Of a DNA stretch of 41,074 nucleotides, positions 9,401 through 16,407 are shown piece by piece. Origin of the DNA: Chloroflexota bacterium (GTDB lineage Bacteria > Chloroflexota > Anaerolineae > Aggregatilineales > Phototrophicaceae). The stretch covers positions 1 through 41,074 of the forward strand of contig JAPOYU010000167.1 in the NCBI GenBank assembly GCA_026706395.1, in the 5' to 3' direction. The translations under genes and the position numbers were made by a program. The notes beneath the pieces are model-generated. The model searched no databases, was not told the DNA's origin, and saw only the letters and a program-made list of their open reading frames with translations. Numbering within the stretch: the stretch's first letter is position 1; every line of letters starts with the position of its first letter.

Positions 9401-10517
9401 CTTGTTTCCGGCCAGCCTTTCAAAAGGCATGACTTCGCTGTTTTATGCCAACGAACAGGCGGAAAAGCCGGCGGCCATCGCCACCATTACGACGATGAAC
9501 AAGGCGGTCCTCGGTGTCATCATGCTGCTTATGGGCGAAGGCATCGTGGGCTTGGCGGCGGTCAGCATTTTCAACAACTGCCTTACCTTGCTCGTCCTGC
9601 TCTGGGTCGGGCGAAAGTTCATGGGGCGCGTCTACGGTCTCCGGCCCGATTTCAAGCTCATCGCCGCAATGGCGCGGGAGAGCTTCCCGCTGATGCTCAA
9701 TCACTTCCTCGCTACGGTCTTCTTCCAAGTGGATATCGTGATCTTGCAGGCGCTGAAAGGCGCGGCGATGGTGGCGCAGTATAGCACCGCTTACAAGTGG
9801 CTGCTGGCGATCAACATCGTGCCGGCTTTCTTCACGCAGGCGCTCTTCCCGGTGATTTCGCGTCAAGCCAAAGAGGACCGCGCCGCGCTTGGCCGCAGCA
9901 TCCGTTTCGGCATCAAGCTGCTATTCGCCTTGACGCTGCCGCTGGCGGTGGCTTTCACCGTGCTGGCGGAGCCGCTTACGCTGCTTCTGGCCGGGGCGCG
10001 CTACCTGCCGGATGGCGCCATCGCCCTGCAGCTGATGATTTGGAGCATCCCCATCGGCTGGATGAACAGCCTGACTCAATACGCGCTGATCGCCCTGGGT
10101 TTGCAGCGCTTGATCACCCGCGCCTTTGCTTTTGCCGTCGCCTTCAACATCGTGGCCAACCTCATATTCATTCCCCAGTACGGCTTTCAGGCGGCGGCTA
10201 TCGCGACCATCGTTTCCGAGCTGGCGCTCTTCACCCCCTTTGTATATCTGCTGCGAGGTCAGCTACCGGAATTGCGAATTGCAGGATTGCTCTGGCGGCC
10301 GGTCGTCGCGCTGGCGGCGATGCTTGCTGTGCTGATTGTGCTTGGGCAGTCGCTTTTGGCGCTGGTCGTGAGCGGCGCGGTATATGCGACGGTGCTGCTG
10401 CTCCTGCGCCCGCTGGAGGCGGCGGAGTCGGACGCGCTGCTGAGTTTGCTGCCGGAGGGCGCGCGAAGTATTGCGCTGTTGCGCTTGCTGACTGGACCGG
10501 GCGCAAGCCAGCCGTGA
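6429..10517 (+). CDS. YfhO-like membrane protein fused to polysaccharide (Wzx/MATE-like) flippase
   Basis: 1362 residues in one open frame. Residues 1 to about 858 are a complete YfhO-family protein: many transmembrane helices, the early segment LPSENIYQHLPYSAYRD, an extracytoplasmic part with LLSLFNVRYVLT, and the typical end VVSETYMPGWRAFARP, LPAGDWTLRLVYSPESV, then a last helix (about 840-858). After a short linker, residues about 873-1362 form a second complete membrane protein of the oligosaccharide flippase family, starting ARNSVAPILLNLFNRGIDMV with 12 or more hydrophobic segments. YfhO proteins of Firmicutes act with lipid-linked sugars in glycosylating cell-wall polymers; Wzx-type flippases move undecaprenyl-linked glycans across the membrane. 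The fusion suggests coupled flipping and transfer of a lipid-linked glycan. No stop or frameshift interrupts the junction. Confidence 0.85.
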   Translation: MSLRQNIASDLLLIVFLLLAPLLMFHQQTLGGRTLLPSENIYQHLPYSAYRDVVKAPAVPHNHLLSDMVLQNYQWKRFIRAQIAEGEIPLWNPHLFAGVPFFAAGQHSALYPLSVIYYVMPLSAAYGWFILVNLWLAGVFMAGYMRAIGINRAGAALAGLVYQLSGFMVASVVFPMIVAAAVWLPLILWMIENILLGRSPWFLRGTALLWVVVGAVAVGCNALAGHIELTIYTLLISGYYAASRLIWGCLGRWRETGSFPLRWLARSSLWLLLLVLLGLGLAALQLMPLYEFVGSNWRAERSSLETVLGYAHAPRDVLQFLLPNFYGNPAHHSYTDAFSGALITDLRNTAGGAIERIEWGVKNYVEGALYLGIAPLALAAYAVLAGLRRRREQVGHIILFALLALVALSFMFGMPTYSLLYQLPGMNQLNTPFRWVYALSLSIAVLAGIGLHLLARRERWALFIGVITLSAGLVTAAATLVAHASFEQFAPFFDRIVAEMAHADGAFADGRMFYSYQLPQVQILTALLLASGVVFLLAAWARGRVWMLLALALTALDLLVASYGFNPASDPALLDFTPPAVEYLQGQAGPFRVTSLESQTNGRILHPNTGLEYGLDDIRGYDSIIPESFVATMRALQPQHMLKFNQIAPLSTAPELNHGGYERTLMSDLLSLFNVRYVLTAPDFEMRISGWKDVYRQEVTIWENEFVMPRAFTVDKADWDGRWLAEMGGGFNFGELGILAGGMKIPAYQPADITRDTGREKFIDLRIEQDSWLVVSETYMPGWRAFARPRGGGEDAEFGLAVRLVLANFQGVELPAGDWTLRLVYSPESVHLGMFTSSLSVALIVFMVAGWFWRATIGLNTAASSGVARVARNSVAPILLNLFNRGIDMVFAIVMYRLLLPMEVGIYNFAIVLFVAFDIFTNFGLDVLLIREVSQQHRRAGRYLYNSSFFRLVLSAAGAPLLAGLLLIWQSSGAEAISGEGLLAIGLLYIGLFPASLSKGMTSLFYANEQAEKPAAIATITTMNKAVLGVIMLLMGEGIVGLAAVSIFNNCLTLLVLLWVGRKFMGRVYGLRPDFKLIAAMARESFPLMLNHFLATVFFQVDIVILQALKGAAMVAQYSTAYKWLLAINIVPAFFTQALFPVISRQAKEDRAALGRSIRFGIKLLFALTLPLAVAFTVLAEPLTLLLAGARYLPDGAIALQLMIWSIPIGWMNSLTQYALIALGLQRLITRAFAFAVAFNIVANLIFIPQYGFQAAAIATIVSELALFTPFVYLLRGQLPELRIAGLLWRPVVALAAMLAVLIVLGQSLLALVVSGAVYATVLLLLRPLEAAESDALLSLLPEGARSIALLRLLTGPGASQP

Positions 10518-10528
10518 TTCGACGGCGC

Positions 10529-10597
10529 CTATAAGCGTTTCACCTGATACAGCACGAGACCGTCGTTCACGCGATGGGTCTCGCCGGCGACGACCGC
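10529..10597 (-). pseudogene. In-frame coding-like extension behind the stop of the PCu(A)C gene
   Basis: Directly after the TAA at 10598-10600, the same minus-strand frame runs 22 more sense codons (AVVAGETHRVNDGLVLYQVK and RL) to a TAG at 10529-10531. Together with the last residues before the stop (VGDLIFSNRWARPASRE) this resembles the beginning of a further PCu(A)C domain that has been cut by a nonsense codon and then truncated. It has no start codon of its own. The stretch is short, so chance cannot be excluded. Confidence 0.3.
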
Positions 10598-11449
10598 TTA
10601 TTCTCGTGAGGCCGGTCGCGCCCAGCGGTTGCTGAAGATCAAGTCGCCAACTTGAACGTCGTCGTTCAGATCGTTCATCAGCATATCCTTGACGGCGATG
10701 TGAAGATCGTAGACCTCGCCCTGGTCGCATTGGAGTTGCAAGGACATTTGGCTGCCCGGCAGGAGATCGGCGGTCAGTCCCATCAGCATGAGGTGTTTCC
10801 CGCCTGGCGCCAGCTCGATGGTTTCACCGGCTGGAATGAGCAGGCTGTCCTGGTATTCCATTCGCGCCAAATCGTCAACGACGATGGTTTCATGAATCTC
10901 GATCTGTGCCGCCGCCGCGCTTGAGGCCGAGATGATAGTGATGTCGCCTTCGCCCTGATTGCTTATGCGCATATACACCGCGCTTGATTCGCCTGTTGCC
11001 GTTGCCTGGTCCATCCGGCTGTGATCCATATCCGCCATGCCGGAATCACTAGCTTCAGTGAGGATTTGGTAGCGGAAAGTCTCGCTGGCGACCGTGCCAT
11101 CGGGTAGAGTGAGGCGGGCTTCGACGGTCCAGCCGCCGCCCATCGTCCACTCAAAGGGCAGGGTGAAGACGCCATTGGCGGCGCTGTCGGCCTCGGCAAG
11201 CACGGGGACCATGCCGGCGTGGTCCATATCGCCGCGCAGTTTCAGTGTGCCCGGATTCGCCAGAGCCTTGCCGTCCTTGTCTGTAACTTTGACGAGCAGC
11301 GTCGTTTCGCCGACGAGTAAATCGCTGACGGACATTGACAGCTGTATATCTGTGGCGGATGGCTGCTGCTGGCGGCAGCCGGCGAGTAGCATGACGCCGA
11401 GCAGCAGGCAAAGAAGCCGACGGCGGGCTGTCCTGGTTCTCTTCGCCAT
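10598..11449 (-). CDS. Lipoprotein with FixH/YtkA-like and PCu(A)C copper-chaperone domains
   Basis: 283 residues from the ATG at 11449; a TTG one codon earlier is an alternative. An Arg-rich N-terminus and lipobox LLAGC (Cys25) mark a lipoprotein. Residues about 31-130 look like a FixH/YtkA domain, including the Met/His run GDMDHAGMVPV. Residues about 135-255 are a PCu(A)C domain with the exact copper motif H-x10-M-x21-H-x-M: H186, M197, H219, M221. Such proteins deliver Cu(I) to the CuA centre of cytochrome oxidase or related enzymes outside the membrane. The WARPA motif that normally opens a PCu(A)C domain is at the C-terminus here (277-280), which is odd. The start overlaps the stop of the upstream 10-TM gene (TGATG), so translation is probably coupled. 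Confidence 0.85.
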   Translation of the reverse strand: MAKRTRTARRRLLCLLLGVMLLAGCRQQQPSATDIQLSMSVSDLLVGETTLLVKVTDKDGKALANPGTLKLRGDMDHAGMVPVLAEADSAANGVFTLPFEWTMGGGWTVEARLTLPDGTVASETFRYQILTEASDSGMADMDHSRMDQATATGESSAVYMRISNQGEGDITIISASSAAAAQIEIHETIVVDDLARMEYQDSLLIPAGETIELAPGGKHLMLMGLTADLLPGSQMSLQLQCDQGEVYDLHIAVKDMLMNDLNDDVQVGDLIFSNRWARPASRE

Positions 11450-12537
11450 CAAGAGGCGGATTCAATCGGTAGGGCCGGCGCGCGCAGAAGCAGACTCAAG
11501 CCATAGCCAAAAGCGCCCGCCAGCACCGGCACGCCCAGCCACATGTGGATCAGCCACCAGAGGCCGCCGCTGCCCCAGACGCTTGTGCCCAGGATATGCG
11601 TCATGAGCATAACGCCCAGGCTATAAGCGAAGGGCATGATAAAAGCGAAGAAACGCAGCCGATTGGTATCCGCAAAGCCATAGCGGTGGTAGAGGCTGTC
11701 GCAGAGCAAGCCGACGGCCGCGGCGCTCAAAGCGAAAATGAACTCGCCGGACTCGCCCACCCGGTACCAGGTCATCAGCAGCGAATTGAGAACGAGGAGC
11801 AGGGTGATCGCCCCGAAAGGCAGCCGCCAGCGCCGCGTCATGAACAGCACCGCGCCGAGCAGGAGATTGCTCTGGATGATGAAAGGCACAATCCCGGCCA
11901 CGTCATAGAGATTATGCGGATCGGGTCTTGGTCCGGTGAGGACGATCAGATCACCGCCGATTGGCGCGTATGCATTGAAAAAGGTGAACACGGAAGTTAC
12001 AGCGGTGAAGCAGAGTACTATCGGGGCGACGTCCCTCCAACTGCCGTCGCTTTCTCGCCTCCAGAGCGAGCGGATGGGACCGGTCATGATGAGCAATCCG
12101 GTCAGCGCGAGGAAGAGGTGCGATGGACTGATTAGGGCTTCAATGCTCTCTTCAAAGCCGAAAACTTCATGCCAGAGCATATCGACGACGCCGCCGGCCC
12201 CAAAGGCGAAGAAGCCAATCAGCGAGAGCGCGTAGCCGGCGGGCAAGGCATTCCTCCAGCGGTAGCCTCGGTTGACATTGCGGAAATGGGTGAGGATCAG
12301 CACGAGACCGGCGACGCCGACCGCGCCATAGAGCAGGGCGTGCCAAGGCGTGAAAAAGCTGTCATCGACCTGGCCATGATTATGCGCCCAGCCGTCGATG
12401 TACAAGCCAAATACAATGGCGCAAGAGGTGAGCGCCATGATCCAATCCAGGCGCAGGTCCTGGGCTGGCGACTCAGCTATGGCGCGTCCGTCAGCGGCCT
12501 GCCGCATGAGTTGACCGGCATGTCTTGTGCTTGCCAT
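11449..12537 (-). CDS. Ten-TM membrane protein, histidine-rich, partner of copper chaperone
   Basis: 362 residues from the ATG at 12537, preceded by GGGCGGGA; a GTG six codons earlier is the alternative. After a polar 35-residue N-terminus there are about ten hydrophobic segments. Several carry histidines at membrane borders: DGWAHNHG, TPWHALLY, DMLWHEVFG, SPSHLF, MTHILG and LIHMWLG. I do not recognise a named family. Its stop overlaps the start of the PCu(A)C lipoprotein gene by one base (TGATG), so the two are very likely one operon. A role in copper handling or assembly of a copper-containing membrane enzyme is inferred from this coupling and from the His pattern, not from homology. Confidence 0.65.
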   Translation of the reverse strand: MASTRHAGQLMRQAADGRAIAESPAQDLRLDWIMALTSCAIVFGLYIDGWAHNHGQVDDSFFTPWHALLYGAVGVAGLVLILTHFRNVNRGYRWRNALPAGYALSLIGFFAFGAGGVVDMLWHEVFGFEESIEALISPSHLFLALTGLLIMTGPIRSLWRRESDGSWRDVAPIVLCFTAVTSVFTFFNAYAPIGGDLIVLTGPRPDPHNLYDVAGIVPFIIQSNLLLGAVLFMTRRWRLPFGAITLLLVLNSLLMTWYRVGESGEFIFALSAAAVGLLCDSLYHRYGFADTNRLRFFAFIMPFAYSLGVMLMTHILGTSVWGSGGLWWLIHMWLGVPVLAGAFGYGLSLLLRAPALPIESAS

Positions 12538-12716
12538 AGCTTCCCGCCCTTTCACTGTTACTGTCCATATTGTAGGCGAGAAGGGGCGAAATAGAAAGAC
12601 AGGCGGACAGCTTCCCCGGCGGACTCTCCTGCCAGGTCGGCGCGTACATCGCTAGCGCGGTGGCGGCATTGATGTAAAATCGATTGTGTTGCTCAAGCAA
12701 GGCGCATTGGTGGGGC

Positions 12717-14822
12717 ATGGCCTTCGAACTCGAAGCATTGGTAGGGCACCTTTATATTGTTGGCGGTCGCGTCATCAATGTCAACCCGCCCGGCTCTCTC
12801 GTAGAGGTAGCGCCGCTTTCCGCCGCCCTTGGACGGGAAGGGGACACCTTCTTCATCTTGATCGTGCCTTCTGGATCGATCGCGCCGACTACCTTTTATC
12901 AGCAGTTGGCGCAACTTGCAGCCGAGCGCTACTTCAGCATGGGCGGCAGTGTCACCTTCGCTCTGCGCTCCATGTTCCAGCAGGTCAACCGCAATCTCTA
13001 CGAGCACAATCTGGAGCATGTCGATACCGGCGGGCAGCAATTTGAATCGAGCATGATCGCGGCGGTCTTGCATGAAGACGATATGTATGTCGCGCGTGTC
13101 GGCCCCGTCGTCTCTGTGCTGCAGACCGCCGGCTTGACGCTGACCTTTCCCGAAGATCTCAGCGATGACGAACCGCTTTTCAGCGTCCCGCTAGGTCTCC
13201 TGCCGGAGCCGGAGATCTCGATGGTGCGTTACGGCGTGAATGCGGGCAGCCGGCTTGTTCTGTCCGATGGCAACTTGGTGGATATACCCAGCGACCGCCT
13301 CACAAGCATTCTCTTGGAGAACGACGTTGAACGGGTGCTGCAGAGCTTGCGCCGCACCATAAAGATTCAGAGCCAGTTGATGCTGGTTGAGCTGGTGCCG
13401 CCGGAGTACGACGGGCCCGTTTTGGCCGCGCCGGGCGAATCCTCGCAGGAAGTGAACGCCAGGCTGGGCGAAGCCCGCATGCAGTTGACGGCGGAATCTG
13501 CTCAGTGGCAATTGCCCAGGCGGGGCGATTTTGGCTCCCTGGTACGGTGGGGACTGGCCCGGCTGGCCGGGCGCGTAGCCGGTGTGCTGCTTTTCCTGGG
13601 CGCTTTGTTCCAGCGCTTTTTCCCGCTGCCGACGACGGCGCCGACACGCCGAACGTCTTCCGGGACGCTAATCCTTACTGTTCTCCTCATCCCTCTCCTC
13701 ATCGTTAGCATTGTGGTTCTGTCCTGGGTGTCAAACCTTGGAGAGACCGAGTTTGAGCAATGTTTGGGCAGACTACAAGAGACGTCTAGCCTGGCGCGCT
13801 CGATTGATTCGAGCAACCGCCGCAGTGTGACTTCCGCCTGGAATGCCGCGCTGCAAGTGGCTGAAGCATGTAATGACATGCGGCCAGACGACCCCTTTGT
13901 GGCCTCAATGCGCGATGAGGCGCAATTGCTGATTGATACGATCAACAATGTCAAACGGCGGGAAGCGATCCCGCTGATCAACTTCGAAGACGCGAGCATC
14001 AGCCGTATGCGCATTCAAGGCACGGACCTCTATGCGCTCGATGGTCGTAACGATCAGGTCTATCACATTCGGCTGTCGGACGACGGCACGCAGCCGCTGC
14101 AGGATGAACCGGTAGCCAAGATGCGCCTTGGCGCCCACCATCAGGGCTTCACCATCGGGCAAATTACCGATATCGCCTTTGACGATCATTCCGGCGACCT
14201 GGCTATGCTGGACGAGAATGGAACGCTCTTGCGCTGCGCCCCCCAATTCGTCTTCACCTGCGACGTGCAGCGTGTCCTCGCTTCCGAGACCTGGAAGGAG
14301 CCCTCGGCGCTGACAATCTGGGACCGCAAACTTTATATTCTTGACCGCGAGGAAGGGCAGATCTGGCGTTATGATGCTTCGGGCAGCACCTACGTGAGCG
14401 CGCCGCGTGAATATTTTGCTGGCTCGGCGCGTCCCAATCTGCGCGATGTCGTGGACTTCACCATTAGCAGCGATGGGCACCTGTACTTGCTGTATGCCGA
14501 TGGCGTGATGAAGCGCTATTTCGGCGGCAATGAAGTCTCCTTTACCTTCAGCGGATTCAACGAAGGCAGCGAACCCGGCACTGTGATGACCGATGGCTTT
14601 TACCTCAACGACAGTCCGATTGCGCCCGGGTTCTTTCTCATCAGCCGCGGGACACGCACCATCTTTGAAACCACGGCAGCCGGCACCTTCATGGACAGTT
14701 ACCAGGCTTTCGATCAGGACAAGCTGGAACTGATGTCGGCCGTCGCTGCCTATCCGGAGCAGAACATTTTGTACGTAGCTTCGGGCAATACCATCTTCCG
14801 CATCACTATGGACTTTCAATAG
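12717..14822 (+). CDS. Membrane protein with degenerate PP2C-like domain and propeller-like C-terminus
   Basis: 701 residues from the ATG at 12717; a TTG at 12684 in frame is less likely. Residues about 1-240 follow the PPM/PP2C plan: FFILIVPSGS aligns with the VADGMGG strand, DDMYVARVGPVV with LYVAHVGDSR, and LVLSDGNLVDIPSD with the late SDGLxD motif. The metal-binding Asp of DGxGG and of GDS are missing, so phosphatase activity is unlikely. A hydrophobic stretch (about 280-303) and a strong membrane helix (about 316-340, LILTVLLIPLLIVSIVVLSW) follow. The remaining 360 residues have a helical spacer and beta-strand repeats with WRYDASGS- and LYLLYADG-like turns, suggesting a beta-propeller outside the cell. 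The architecture mirrors the kinase-like protein at 1812-6080. The function as sensor or scaffold is inferred. Confidence 0.65.
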   Translation: MAFELEALVGHLYIVGGRVINVNPPGSLVEVAPLSAALGREGDTFFILIVPSGSIAPTTFYQQLAQLAAERYFSMGGSVTFALRSMFQQVNRNLYEHNLEHVDTGGQQFESSMIAAVLHEDDMYVARVGPVVSVLQTAGLTLTFPEDLSDDEPLFSVPLGLLPEPEISMVRYGVNAGSRLVLSDGNLVDIPSDRLTSILLENDVERVLQSLRRTIKIQSQLMLVELVPPEYDGPVLAAPGESSQEVNARLGEARMQLTAESAQWQLPRRGDFGSLVRWGLARLAGRVAGVLLFLGALFQRFFPLPTTAPTRRTSSGTLILTVLLIPLLIVSIVVLSWVSNLGETEFEQCLGRLQETSSLARSIDSSNRRSVTSAWNAALQVAEACNDMRPDDPFVASMRDEAQLLIDTINNVKRREAIPLINFEDASISRMRIQGTDLYALDGRNDQVYHIRLSDDGTQPLQDEPVAKMRLGAHHQGFTIGQITDIAFDDHSGDLAMLDENGTLLRCAPQFVFTCDVQRVLASETWKEPSALTIWDRKLYILDREEGQIWRYDASGSTYVSAPREYFAGSARPNLRDVVDFTISSDGHLYLLYADGVMKRYFGGNEVSFTFSGFNEGSEPGTVMTDGFYLNDSPIAPGFFLISRGTRTIFETTAAGTFMDSYQAFDQDKLELMSAVAAYPEQNILYVASGNTIFRITMDFQ

Positions 14823-14951
14823 CGGACGGCGCGGCAAGTCCCCGCGAGCGCCTTGTGCTGGCGCCGCTGAAATCTTGATATCGTGAACTGTTTTCGATTT
14901 GTGAATGCGGGTATATTTACGCCATCGTTACTGAACCGGATATAAGGCAGG

Positions 14952-15614
14952 ATGAGCATGAGCAAAAACGTATTGATCGTCTACGGCGGCTGGGACGGGC
15001 ACGACCCAACGCAAACCGCTCATTTATTCGCTGGTTTGCTCGAGCAAGCCGGATTGGACGTCACGCTATCTCAAACACTGGACAGCTTCCTGGACGCCGA
15101 ATTGATGGGCTCGGTCGACATGGTTGTACCGATCTACACTATGAGCAGCATCACTAGAGAACAGGAAGCCGGACTGCTGGACGCTGTCCGTGAACGCGGC
15201 GTCAGTGTGGGCGGCTGGCATGGCGGCATGGCGGACGCCTTCCGCAACAACACCGAGTATCAATTCATGGTCGGCGGGCAATGGGTGGCGCACCCGGGTA
15301 ATATCATCGATTATCGCGTCAATGTGACCGATCAGGGGCACCCGATAACGGCGGGCATCCCCGATTTCGATATGCGGTCGGAGCAATACTACATGCACAC
15401 CGACCCGTCAAACAATGTGCTCGCCACAACCACGTTCAATGGCGACTACGCCTTTTGGATCGATGGCGCGATAATGCCGGTCGTGTGGACCCGGGCTTAT
15501 GGCAAGGGCAAGATCTTCTACAGTTCGCTGGGCCATGTCATCGGCGATTTTGATGTGCCGGAAGCCCGCGAAATCGTAAGGCGCGGCTTGCTATGGGCGG
15601 TGGATTCGCTCTAG
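14952..15614 (+). CDS. ThuA-like domain protein
   Basis: 220 residues. It starts [15 protein letters not shown] and contains [22 protein letters not shown], the segment with [17 protein letters not shown], and [20 protein letters not shown]. This is the full pattern of ThuA-like proteins (trehalose-utilisation family, class I glutamine-amidotransferase fold, 200-240 residues). Many ThuA-family members occur with sugar catabolism genes; the true reaction is poorly defined. Two ATGs (14952 and 14958) share the AAGGCAGGA site, so the start is uncertain by two codons. The gene ends on a CTAG shared with the convergent dpm1-like gene. The 129 bp upstream likely hold its promoter, but no clear consensus is visible. 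Confidence 0.85.
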   Translation: MSMSKNVLIVYGGWDGHDPTQTAHLFAGLLEQAGLDVTLSQTLDSFLDAELMGSVDMVVPIYTMSSITREQEAGLLDAVRERGVSVGGWHGGMADAFRNNTEYQFMVGGQWVAHPGNIIDYRVNVTDQGHPITAGIPDFDMRSEQYYMHTDPSNNVLATTTFNGDYAFWIDGAIMPVVWTRAYGKGKIFYSSLGHVIGDFDVPEAREIVRRGLLWAVDSL

Positions 15615-16390
15615 CCTTCGGGGGCGTATGGCCTAAGGCGGCGGTGTTCCCGGTTAAGGCGGCGATGGCGAATTAGAATCTGCCAGACGCGAAGAGCGGC
15701 TTCCGCGGCGACGGTGGTCGACATCTTGGATAGTCCATGCTGCCGATCCGGGAAATGAATGGGTATCTCGTTGATCTTGTAGCCGAGACGATGCGCTACG
15801 AATATCATTTCCACCATGAAGACGTAGCCGTTCGCCTTGATTTTGTCCAAGTTCATGCCGATTAGACAATCACGCCGATAAACCCTGAAGCCGCCGGTAG
15901 CATCTTTCACCGGCACCCGCAGGATCGTCGGCGTGTACACGCGATTAGCCCACCAACTGAGCAGCTTGCGCAAAGGCCCCCAACCCTCGTCCACACTGCC
16001 GCCTTCGGCATAACGCGAACCGATGACGATATCGAAGTTCTCAACACGCTCCAGCAATTGTGGAATATACTTTGGCTGATGGGAGAGATCGGCATCCATC
16101 TGAATCACCAAGTCCGCGCCAAGCGCAAGCGCGTGCTTAAAGCCCTGAATGTAAGCGGGCCCCAAACCTTCTTTATTGGGTCGATGGAGCACATTGACGC
16201 GGCCCCGGTATTCGCTGCGCCCGGCAAGCTCTTCGGCCAATTGACCGGTGCCATCAGGCGAGTTGTCATCGACCACCAGAATGTGCAAATAAGAAATCGC
16301 CATGTCGAATAGCGCGGGCACGATGCGAACGATATTTTCGCTCTCGTTATAGGTCGGCAGAACGACTATGAGCTTGGGCTCTGGGGGCAT
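15611..16390 (-). CDS. Polyprenol monophosphomannose synthase-like glycosyltransferase (GT2, Dpm1 type)
   Basis: 259 residues. The GT-A fold motifs are intact: [12 protein letters not shown] near the N-terminus, DDNSPDGT at 41-48, [11 protein letters not shown] with DADLSH at 99-104 (metal and donor site), [10 protein letters not shown] and [13 protein letters not shown]. These match Dpm1/Ppm1-type synthases that transfer mannose from GDP-mannose to polyprenyl phosphate on the cytosolic face. There is no C-terminal membrane segment; the tail is short and Arg-rich ([13 protein letters not shown]), as in the soluble, membrane-associated class. The product would be donor for GT-C enzymes outside the membrane. 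It starts 17 bp after the transketolase stop, so it is probably cotranscribed with that gene. Sugar specificity (mannose or glucose) is not decidable here. Confidence 0.9.
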   Translation of the reverse strand: MPPEPKLIVVLPTYNESENIVRIVPALFDMAISYLHILVVDDNSPDGTGQLAEELAGRSEYRGRVNVLHRPNKEGLGPAYIQGFKHALALGADLVIQMDADLSHQPKYIPQLLERVENFDIVIGSRYAEGGSVDEGWGPLRKLLSWWANRVYTPTILRVPVKDATGGFRVYRRDCLIGMNLDKIKANGYVFMVEMIFVAHRLGYKINEIPIHFPDRQHGLSKMSTTVAAEAALRVWQILIRHRRLNREHRRLRPYAPEG

Positions 16391-16407
16391 TGCAGGCTCG
16401 TGAGTGC

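Noticed and set aside
10550..10585. Inverted repeat CGAGACC/GGTCTCG between the flippase and PCu(A)C genes, considered as bidirectional terminator
   Set aside because: 15-nt loop, no T-run on either side, and the stretch is better explained as coding-like sequence after the PCu(A)C stop.
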